Shown here in pieces: positions 47,351-59,300 of a stretch of 64,000 nucleotides of DNA (the first letter of the stretch is position 1; each line of letters starts with the position of its first letter). The position numbers and the translations under genes are program-made. Location: the NCBI GenBank assembly GCA_034440575.1, contig JAOTOL010001604.1:1035001-1099000 (forward strand). Direction: 5' to 3'. Origin of the DNA: Imbricaverruca yamaguchii. Its lineage: Eukaryota > Arthropoda > Thecostraca > Neoverrucidae. The notes below the pieces were generated by a model, which saw only the letters and a list, made by a program, of their open reading frames with translations, was not told the origin of the DNA and searched no databases.

Positions 47351-50300
47351 CTGAGGCGACCGCCACGACGGTGACGACGGGCCAGGTGCGGCGCGGAGCA
47401 CGCGCGCAGTGCCGACGGCCACAGCAGGTCCACGGGAATCAAGCCTAACATTCGGTTCGCGGCGATACACGGAGTAGCGCGATCTCGGAGGCGCCGGCAA
47501 CACACACGTGCAGCACGTGAAACTCGTGGAAATGTATTGAAAAAACTCCACTGGTGTTTTCGAAATAATTCAACCCAATGAATTGTACTGCAGCGAAATA
47601 CACACCACATGGTGGATCCCAGTGGCACCTTGCGCATTTTAAGTGGGAAGGGTGGTGGCGCACTGAGTCGCCAATGCTGACCTCAGATGATCCACGCTTT
47701 CCCTCAAACCAAAATACATACGGCAATACATGGGTTTTATAGTAAACCCTTCCTCGAAATTGCTGCGAGACTTAGAGATAACTGATAAAATGCACGTATT
47801 ACAATCATCTCTAATCTATTACTTTAAAAAACACCTATGTTGTGACAAATTTTCCGCGTTCTTTTCTCATATACGTGTGCATCCTAGAGTATTCAATAGA
47901 TCGCTTCGCGTCTGATTACCAGCCTATCCATAGCGCAAAGCATGAGGCCAAGACACGAAGTGTGATTACTGGTCGAAAATTCCAATCAAGGGTCAGAAAT
48001 GTCAGCTGGAAAATGGTTAGTGGACAGTTCTGGTCCCATGCACAATTATGGTGTATTGTCGACACACTGAATTCTCGGGATTAAATAATGTCCCTCTGTC
48101 GAGCAAAGCTGGCAGTTGGTGGCGACCACCACCAGGGGGCTGATGAACAGGCCAGGCCCAACAAAACCGGAGGCTAGCTGTGACTACCACCAGGGAGCTG
48201 TCAAACAGATCACACCAAACAAAACTGGCAAACACCGCAACCAAGGGGCTGTCGAACAGGTTAGGCGCAACAAAACTGGCTAAGGAAAAGATAAATTTGC
48301 AATCCCAAAGTACATATTTTGTCATTTGGCCCAGTGCCTTAAAACAGTTTAAACCAAACTGTTTTGATGTTCGATTTTGGAACTGGACTCGAATGGCATT
48401 TATCTTATTATCGCAATCATATCACTGATCTGGCACATCAATAGTCGAAAGATGCACTTCTGTCCATATGCAAGCATTTGAAGGGACTGCCCGACTAAGT
48501 TGACCGCCCCCTGGATTATCCGGTGTTATCGACGAGGCAGCACCGGCCACGGGAGCTGACCGCATACCAGACGACCTCCCAGCTGACTACACAACAGACG
48601 ACCTCCCAGCTGACTACACAACAGTCGACCTCCCAGCTGGCTACACAACAGACGACCTCCCAGCTGACTACACAACAGACGACCTCCCAGCTGACTACAC
48701 AACAGCGACCTCTCAGCTGACTACACAACAGTCGACCTCCCAGCTGACTACACAACAGACGACCTCCCAGCTGACTACACAACAGACGACCTCCCAGCTG
48801 ACTACACAACAGTCGACCTCTCAGCTGACTACACAACAGTCGACCTCCCAGCTGACTACACAACAGACGACCCCCAGCTGACTACACAACAGTCGACCTC
48901 CCAGCTGACTACACAACAGCGCCTCCCAGCTGACACACAACGGTCAGCTGACTACACAACAGTCGACCTCCCAGCTGACTACACAACAGACGACCTCCCA
49001 GCTGACTACACAACAGTCGACCTCCAGTGACTACACAACTCGACCTCCCAGCTGACTACACAACAGACGACCTCCCAGCTGACTACACAACAGACGACCT
49101 CCCAGCTGACTACACAACAGACGACCTCCCAGCTGACTACACAACAGACGACCTCCCAGCTGACTACACAACAGACGACCTCCCAGCTGGCTACACAACA
49201 GACGACCTCCCAGCTGACTACACAACAGACGACCTCTCAGCTGACTACACAACAGTCGACCTCCCAGCTGACTACACAACAGACGACCTCCCAGCTGACT
49301 ACACAACAGTCGACCTCCCAGCTGACTACACAACAGTCGACCTCCCAGCTGACTACACAACAGACGACCTCCCAGCTGACTACACAACAGACGACCTCCC
49401 AGCTGACTACACAACAGACGACCTCCCAGCTGACTACACAACAGACGACCTCCCAGCTGACTACACAACAGACGACCTCCCAGCTGACTACACAACAGAC
49501 GACCTCCCAGCTGACTACACAACAGACGACCTCCCAGCTGACTACAAACACGACCTCCCAGCTGACTACACAACAGACGACCTCCTAGCTGACTACACAA
49601 CAGTCGACCTCCCAGCTGACTACACAACAGTCGACCTCCCAGCTGACTACACAACAGCGACCTCCCAGCTGACTACACAACAGTCGACCTCCCAGCTGAC
49701 TACACAACAGACGACCTCCCAGCTGACTACACAACAGCGACTCCCAGCTGACTACAAACAGCACCTCCCGCTGACTACAAACAGCGACCTCCCAGCTGAC
49801 TACACAACAGACGACCTCCCAGCTGACTACACAACAGACGACCTCCCAGCTGACTACACAACAGACGACCTCCCAGCTGACTACACAACAGACGACCTCC
49901 CAGCTGACTACACAACAGACGACCTCCCAGCTGACTACACAACAGACGACCTCCCAGCTGACTACACAACAGACGACCTCCCAGCTGACTACACAACAGA
50001 CGACCTCCCAGCTGACTACACAACAGACGACCTCCCAGCTGACTACACAACAGACGACCTCCCAGCTGACTACACAACAGACGACCTCCCAGCTGACTAC
50101 ACAACAGACGACCTCCCAGCTGACTACACAACAGACGACCTCCCAGCTGACTACACAACAGACGACCTCCCAGCTGACTACACAACAGACGACCTCCCAG
50201 CTGACTACACAACAGTCGACCTCCCAGCTGACTACACAACAGACGACCTCCCAGCTGACTACACAACAGACGACCTCCCAGCTGACTACACAACAGACGA

Positions 50301-53300
50301 CCTCCCAGCTGACTACACAACAGTCGACCTCCCAGCTGACTACACAACAGACGACCTCCCAGCTGACTACACAACAGACGACCTCCCAGCTGACTACACA
50401 ACAGACGACCTCCCAGCTGACTACACAACAGACGACCTCCCAGCTGACTACACAACAGACGACCTCCCAGCTGACTACACAACAGACGACCTCCCAGCTG
50501 ACTACACAACAGACGACCTCCCAGCTGACTACACAACAGACGACCTCCCAGCTGACTACACAACAGACGACCTCCCAGCTGACTACACAACAGACGACCT
50601 CCCAGCTGACTACACAACAGACGACCTCCCAGCTGACTACACAACAGACGACCTCCGCAGCCTGACTACACAACAGACGACCTCCCAGCTGACTACACAA
50701 CAGACGACCCCCAGCTGACTACACAACAGACGACCTCCCAGCTGACTACACAACAGACGACCTCCCAGCTGACTACACAACAGACGACCTCCCAGCTGAC
50801 TACACAACAGACGACCTCAGCTGACTACACAACAGACGACCTCTGTGACTACACAACAGTCGACCTCCCAGCTGACTACACAACAGACGACCTCTCCCAG
50901 CTGACTACACAACAGACGACCTCCCAGCTGACTACACAACAGACGACCTCCCAGCTGACTACACAACAGTCGACCTCCCAGCTGACTACACAACAGACGA
51001 CCTCCCAGCTGACTACACAACAGACGACCTCCCAGCTGACTACACAACAGACGACCTCCCAGCTGACTACACAACAGACGACCTCCCAGCTGACTACACA
51101 ACAGACGACCTCCCAGCTGACTACACAACAGTCGACCTCCCAGCTGACTACACAACAGACGACCTCCCAGCTGACTACACAACAGACGACCTCCAGCTGA
51201 CTACACAACAGACGACCTCCCAGCTGACTACACAACAGACGACCTCCCAGCTGACTACACAACAGACGACCTCCCAGCTGACTACACAACAGACGACCTC
51301 CCAGCTGACTACACAACAGACACCAAGACGACCTCCCAGCTGACTACACAACAGACGACCTCCCAGCTGACTACACAACAGACGACCTCCCAGCTGACTA
51401 CACAACAGACGACCTCCCAGCTGACTACACAACAGACGACCTCCCAGCTGACTACACAACAGACGACCTCCCAGCTGACTACACAACAGACGACCTCCCA
51501 GCTGACTACACAACAGACGACCTCCCAGCTGACTACACAACAGACGACCTCCCAGCTGACTACACAACAGACGACCTCCCAGCTGACTACACAACAGACG
51601 ACCTCCCAGCTGACTACACAACAGACGACCTCCCAGCTGACTACACAACAGACGACCTCCCAGCTGACTACACAACAGACGACCTCCCAGCTGACTACAC
51701 AACAGACGACCTCCCAGCTGACTACACAACAGACGACCTCCCAGCTGACTACACAACAGACGACCTCCCAGCTGACTACACAACAGTCGACCTCCCAGCT
51801 GACTACACAACAGACGACCTCCCAGCTGACTACACAACTCTACCTCCCAGCTGACCACGGCAGCCGACTACACAACAGACGACCTCCCAGCTGACTACAC
51901 AACAGACGACCTCCCAGCTGGCTACACAACAGACGACCTCCCAGCTGACTACACAACAGTCGACCTCCCAGCTGACTACACAACAGACGACCTCCCAGCT
52001 GACTACACAACAGACGACCTCCCAGCTGACTACACAACAGACGACCTCCCAGCTGACTACACAACAGACGACCTCCCAGCTGACTACACAACAGTCTACC
52101 TCCCAGCTGACTACACAACAGACGACCTCCCAGCTGACTACACAACAGACGACCTCCCCTAGCTGACTACACAACAGACGACCTCCCAGCTGACTACACA
52201 ACAGTCGACCTCCCAGCTGACCTCTCAGCTGACTACACAACAGACGACCTCCCAGCTGACTACACAACAGACGACCTCCCAGCTGACTACACAACAGTCC
52301 AGCTGACCTACACAACAGTCGACCTCCCAGCTGACCACGGCAGCCGACTACACAACAGACGACCTCCCAGCTGACTACACAACAGACGACCTCCCAGCTG
52401 ACTACACAACAGACGACCTCCCAGCTGACTACACAACAGACGACCTCCCAGCTGACTACACAACAGACGACCTCCCAGCTGACTACACAACAGACGACCT
52501 CCCAGCTGACTACACAACAGACGACCTCTCAGCTGACTACACAGCAGTCGACCTTCCAGCGCCGGCGCGGCCGGACCCTGGCTCTGTGCCGGCTCACACC
52601 GCCGCCACCCACCGCAGTCCGGCTCGTAGTAGACGCCGTTGGCGTAGAACGCGAACGATAGGTGCGACGCGTCGATGCCGACCGACAGCGGGCCGTGCTT
52701 GAACAGGGCGCACTTGGCAGCTATGACGTCACCCGGGGGCACGTCCACGTGGCCGGTGATCCGGACGGCGCCGGCCTGCGGGCAACACAGCGGTCATCGG
52801 CCGCGCAGCTCTGAGCCGTACACGTACGCGTACAGCCGGTTAGGTTAGGTTAGGTTAGGTTAGGTTAGGTTAGGTTAGGTTAGGTTAGGTTAGGTTAGGT
52901 TAGGTCAGGTCAGGTTAGGTTGTGTGGTGTTATACTGGCGGAGTCTAGGGACGCATCGACTACATCGGTCATGCAGCGTGGTGTTGTATCGTCACGGGGC
53001 TCGACTCCGGTCGACCGTGCCGGGTCGTATCGCCACCGACACAGGACGCCCCGTGTCCGTCTGTATTCACTGGCGGGCGTGTGAAGACTGCCGAGGCAGC
53101 CGACGCGGCAGCCGGCCGACACGGGTCCCCCGACATATGTGCCCCGTCCGTCGGGGCGTCGCACACGTCTCAGTCGCGCAGCATGTGTGGGATGTGCGTC
53201 GACCATTTACAGCATGTGTAAATGGTCTCTCGAAACTCGAGTCCAAGTAGATTGGCTATGCCCAAGACTATGGGTGTAGTGTGTTTCACTTTGCTTCTGT

Positions 53301-56300
53301 CAATACAACATAAGAGATTTGAGTGCATTTTTCGCCCAGCTGGTTTTGATGAATAGAACCAGCCGGCCTCACAGCAAGTCTGGCTGCAGCAGGGTTTGGC
53401 TTGTGCTTCTCTCTGAATTCGATAACATCACTTTTCATTCATTGAATTAGAACGGGAGGTTTCTCGTCGCATTGCTCTACTATAAAGCACACATAAATTC
53501 ATAGAATTCCGAGTACCCATTACTTGTCTACAATTTAGCAATAATGTGCGAATAACTAAATTGAATCACATACCGCCCTAGTTGTTTTTCACGACTATAC
53601 AGTAGCCCACCATTACTGGAGTGAATGCAAGGTAATGATAACCCACAGTTCCAGGGGGAATATTAGCAAAATAACAATAATATTGAATCGGAAGATTGTC
53701 TGGCATCACAATTCAGCACTAGGAAAAGGAAAAAATATACAGATAAACGTAAAATAAAAATAAAAACATCCCCGAGTGAGAGCGATATGGTGCGCATGCG
53801 TTCACCAATGACGCTTTGTTTCGCAAACGGGCAACACTGATTATTTGTTAGGCCTTTGCTATTGTCTGATGAGTGAATATATCAACACACAGAGCCATTG
53901 CGTCTGGCCATAATACAATTCGTTAAAAGTCATACTGACATCAGACTAGCAGCTGGTTAGGACAACAGGTCTCACCAACACAACACTTCCAGCATCTGCA
54001 CATATAAAGTATGCATGCCACGCACTGAAACAAATAATGTACATTCTATTTTGCGCACATTAAGAACGTATTGCCAGCCATCGACTTCAGGTGATGATCG
54101 GCGTGAACCTGTCGGTGAGTACACGAAGGACACAAATATAGAGGTCGCGCCAAACACCCCCAGGTAGTACACCATCTCCATATCGAACACATGAGGCGCG
54201 GTACCTGCGAGTCGTTCACGTGACAGAAGGCGTCGGCCCCCAGGTACGGGCCGTAGCTGTCCTCGGTGGGCAGACCGTGCTTCAGGATCCACCTGCGGCG
54301 CCGCACGACACGTCACAACTGAGCCGTGGTCGGCGGGGATTGCCGAGTGGTTAAGGTGTCGGGCTATGGGTGCCAAAGGTCCCGGGTTCGACTCTAGCGC
54401 CACTCAGGACATTTCCCAATCCCGCGGCCCACCGGCGAAACAGTGTGGGCGGCGCCATTAGCCGTGAATGTGCATACAGTGTGTCGTGAACCAACCAATA
54501 AACAAACAAACAACTGAGCCATGGCCGGCGGCGGCGAGCGCCGGCGTACGTAGCCTGTGGCACCGGGGCGAGCCACTGCGCCCTGGGCAGCAGCTGGCGG
54601 CGTACCGAGGCGCTGCAGGGTCAACTGTCCAGTGTCAAGGCAATGCTGTGTCGCTTTGTCAGTGCCGAGGGACTGCAGGGTCAATTGTCCAGTGTCAAGG
54701 TAGTTGTGTCGTTTTACCAGTGCCGATAGAATGACTGCCGGGCAGTATCGATTTATCAGTGCCAAGGTAATGCTGTGTCGCTTTGTCAGTGCCGAGGGAC
54801 TGCAGTTTTGGTGGTTATTGGTTTTACGACACGTCGACCGTTGAGTCATGTAGCGTCGCCAATCTCTCACGTCGATTGGTAGCGGGTGAAGAGTAGCGAC
54901 AGGTGAGACTCCAACCCACAATCTTTGGATTGTGAGACGGGCAACTTACCCCAAGACTACTCGTCCCCTGGGACTGTAGTTTGAGGCTTCTCATATAAAA
55001 AGTGCTGAATGCCTCGAACTACAACAATCAACACACTTGAAGAAAAAGCTGAATTCCTCGCGTGTCGACAATTCCAAGCTGAACGGATCACTTGCCTACG
55101 ACATCGCCTCGATCGATCAGACGGTGCTTTGCCTACGCCTGCACACAGAGACATGCACCTCGCGAATCGTTTTCGCCACACGCTGTCCACATGTCATGCA
55201 TCACGGCGGCGCGGCGTGCACCGACTTGTACGAGTTGGTGTCCTCGCCGCCGTCGCAGCCGTTGTTGCCCTGTCCCCAGCTGCAGTCGATCAGCGACTGC
55301 TGCGACAGGCGCACCAGCTGGTTGGCGTGCAGGAAGTAGGCGCTCTCCACGGCGCCAGTGGTGCCGAAACTCCAGCACGAGCCGCACACGCTCTGGTCTG
55401 CAAACACCAGACCAGTAAAATAGTGGTTTTTCGCTAGGTGTGGGATGTCGAAACGAGCACAGTAGGTTGTCGACAACTGTCATGGAAACGTGCCAAATGA
55501 AAATAGTTCCAGTCCTTCAAACTCGATGTTCACAACACTCGCTCTGGTCCTCACATAGAGCACGTGATCCCGTCCGCGGGCGGCGCGCCAGGTCTACTCC
55601 ACACACGTGACACGATCTGGTTCATATGCACAGCACACGGCTCCGTTCGCGGACAGAAAGCGTTCCCTGGTCGGCGGATGAAACACACCGTTCGGTCCGG
55701 TGTGCAGAAGACTGACGGCAGGCACTGCTGAGCAGTGTTAAAGTAGTAGGTCTTTCGTTAGGTGTGGGATGTCGAAACGAGCGCGGTAGGATGTCGAAAA
55801 TTATCACGGAAACATGCCAAATGAAAATAGTTACAGTCCTTCACACCCAATGTTCAGCCAATTGTGTGCTACCAGGTGCATGCTCTCCGTTTCATTTGAA
55901 AGACATCTAAACTCGGGATACCAATGCAAGTGATTGCAATACCATACTGTCCACTGATGGCATGGAACCGTGTTATCAAATGCTTGTCTACAACAATCAA
56001 TTGTTATTTTACACGACATACTCTTCGAAACGAGTCGTGAAATCTTTATAAGCACACAACGAGCATGACGTGGATACTTTCTGGGAAAGGATGTGTAGTC
56101 TGTGCTCAGAAAGTGGTATATTTCACCCGATTTCGCGAATAATGTATCACTGCTGCTGAAGGACATCGCATAACACACCGACATGAATTTCACAGTATAT
56201 CACGCTAATTGTTCAAGCTATGAGACGCCACGAAATTATTACGTCAGTGGAGATACGATCGTACCTTTGACGGGGGTGACGGCACCTCGGATCCTCCAGT

Positions 56301-59300
56301 CGAAGTTCTCAGTCAGGTTGCCACAGGCCGCAGTATCAGAGGCGCCTGGGAAATGCAGACTTCCCCGGTCTCTGTTTAAGAGCAGGCGGTACGGCGTATG
56401 TAGCGTAAATGTAAACCAGAGAGTTCGAACGGCATAACAAATCGCCCACCTACATTGGCGCAAGCGTGTACGATGCTGAGTCCGCAGATTACTGGCGCAC
56501 GGCACATGTCAGCAGGCGACGGTCGGTCAACATCAGACTGCTGGCGCACGACCCATGTCAGCAGGCGACGGTCGGTCAACATCAGACTGCTGGCGCACGA
56601 CCCATGTCAGCAGGCGACGGTCGGTCAACATCAGACTGCTGGCGCACGACCCATGTCAACAGGCGACGGTCGGTCAACAGCAGACTGCTGGCGCACGACC
56701 CATGTCAACAGGCGACGGTCGGTGAATATCAGACTGCTGGCGCACGACCCATGTCAGCAGGCGACGGTCGGTCAACAGCAGACTGCTGGCGCACGACCCA
56801 TGTCAGCAGGCGACGGTCGGTCAACATCAGACTGCTGGCGCACGACCCATGTCAGCAGGCGACGGTCGGTCAACATCAGACTGCTGGCGCACGACCCATG
56901 TCAGCAGGTGACGGTCGGTCAACATCAGACTGCTGGCGCACGACCCATGTCAGCAGGCGACGGTCGGTCAACATCAGACTGCTGGCGCACGACCCATGTC
57001 AGCAGGCGACGGTCGGTCAACATCAGACTGCTGGCGCACGACCCATGTCAGCAGGCGACGGTCGGTCAACATCAGACTGCTGGCGCACGACCCATGTCAG
57101 CAGGCGACGGTCGGTCAACATCAGACTGCTGGCGCACGACCCATGTCAGCAGGCGACGGTCGGGACGGTCGGTGAACGCTCGCAGCGGCCGTGACGCCGA
57201 GCCTCTGCCCGCCTGCCGCGTGGTGCGGCAGGCACGGAGGCCAGTCGCCAGCTCCGGCTTACGTAAACAGACGTGCACAGCACACACTCACAGAGAGAAG
57301 TCGGTCTGACGCCACCGACCCCGACTCCGCCGGATGAACTGTACCGCCAGGGTACGGACACAGGGGTACAGCGGCGAACTGTGCCAGGGTACGGATGCAT
57401 GGGTACAGCGGCGAACCGCCGGCATAGCTGTACCAGGGTACGGACACAGGGGCACAGCGGCGCCCCGCTGGTTGAACCGTGCCAGGGTACGGACAACGGC
57501 GTACCGCGGCGCCCCGCTGGCTGAGCTGTGCCAGGGTACGGACACAGGGGTACAGCGGCGAACTGTGCCAGGGTACGGATGCATGGGTACAGCGGCGAAC
57601 CGCCGGCTGACCTGTGCCAGGGTACGGACACAGGGGTACAGCGGCGAACTGTGCCAGGGTACGGATGCATGGGTACAGCGGCGAACCGCCGGCATGACCT
57701 GTGCCAGGGTACGGACAGTGGCGTACAGCGGCGCCCCACTCCACCGTCTGCAGTGGTGATGCGCCCCGTGCCAACGACACAGCCGGCAAATCCGTGTCTG
57801 TCAAGTCCTTAACCTTAATACGCAAATATTCCGTCCCGAGGAACAAGAACAAAAATATATGGTGCATTCATTGCAACCTGCGCAAATGTCACCACGATCA
57901 GTCGTGGTTGCACAGGAATGCAATTCAAATAAACACGATGTGATTGTAGCCTTCATGGATTTGAGCTGGACGGAGGTAGAGAGACGAAAATCGCACCGAC
58001 CAAAACGAGCGTATATTCCATGCGACGGCAGAAATAAGATTGTTGGCCAATCTCTGTAACCTCCTCGTGCTACGGAGGCCCCTGCAAGTGTGGTGCCTTT
58101 GAATTACTTTTCTCGTGTGGCATAGTGAGGGTAGACAGCTGTGCCAATGGTGGTGGACGACCTGCAGGTCACCCATTGTCTGGCACGGCTCAGTTTGCCA
58201 CGGGCCAGTTCTGATCGCATGGGAACAGAACTAGTCCGTGGCTGCAACGGTGTCGTACTCACCGTGGCTGTAGCTGCTGTGGCGGTGTGTAATGACACGT
58301 GGTTGTAGCTGGTGTAGTGGTGTTGTAATGACACGTGGCTGTAGCTGTTGTAGCGGTGTTGTAATGACGCGTAGTGTTGTAGCGTGGTGACCAAGGTTGT
58401 TAGCGGTGTTGCAATGACACGTGTTTAGCTTTTGTAGCGGTGTTGCAATGGCACGTGGTTGCTGTGGCGGTGTTGCATGGCCGTGTTTTGTTTGTAGCGG
58501 TGTTGTAATGGCACGTGGTTGTAGCTGTTGTAGCGGTGTTGCACTGACCCGTGGTTGTAGCTGTTATAGCGGTGTTGCACTGACCCGTGGTTGTAGCTGC
58601 TGTAGCGGTGTTGCACTGACCCGTGGTTGTGGCTGTTGTAGCGGTGTTGCACTGACCCGTGGTTGTAGCTGTTGTAGCGGTGTTGCACTGACCCGTGGTT
58701 GTAGCGGTACCCGCGCATGGCGGCCCTTTCGTCCGGCGAGCGGTCGGTCAGGTGGTTGGATGCCAGCCGGTAGGTCAGACCCGCTCTGTTCTTCGAGTGG
58801 ATGTACCTGCGGAGCAGGGGGTCACTGTTCAACTTGTTCGGGTGACCCTATACGTGGCTGAGCTTGGTGACCTGTCAATGTCAATCGTTGACCGCAGCAA
58901 GCTGCTGGCTAATGCAACAATACCCCCCTCCCCGCCACATCCCATCACCCGCATCACACGGCAACCAGGCTCTGCTGGGCGGTGAGACACACTGTTCACA
59001 TCAACAAATGTATAGCACCAGCACCGAGGCTTCAGATAGGTAAAGGACACTCAAACATGGCGCCACATATTCTGGGAAATTTCCGGTAGATTTCGTTCAC
59101 TCCAGACTAATAAATGCATATGCAAGGCAGATGCATCGCTTGACATACTCAACGATCAGTGGTATCAGGCACCAATAAATCCAACGTCAAAAGTGGCTCA
59201 CTGTTAGGCAGCGTCAAGAGTGGCTTACTGCCGGGCACCGTCAAGAGTGGCTCGCTGTCAGGTATTACACAGTCAAGAGTGGCTCACTGTCAGGAATTAC

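Noticed and set aside
46735..47354. Overlapping GC-rich frames on both strands near the cathepsin 3' end
   Set aside because: GC-rich sequence has few stops; only the - frame at 47166-47350 shows a family match (LDHAV, KNSWS).
49027..50718. 563-codon open frame on + (DDLPADYTT repeats) and matching long frames on -
   Set aside because: The 27-bp unit is a multiple of 3 and lacks stops in four frames. The array lies inside an intron of the antisense cathepsin gene; no start context, domain or splice pattern.
48556..52555. CRISPR-like look of regularly repeated short units
   Set aside because: Units are directly abutting with no unique spacers, and the genome is eukaryotic. It is a minisatellite. 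The same holds for the 50-, 36- and 34-bp arrays.
52838..52921. A chromosome end
   Set aside because: The TTAGG run is short and lies in an intron, with phase-consistent exons of the same gene on both sides.
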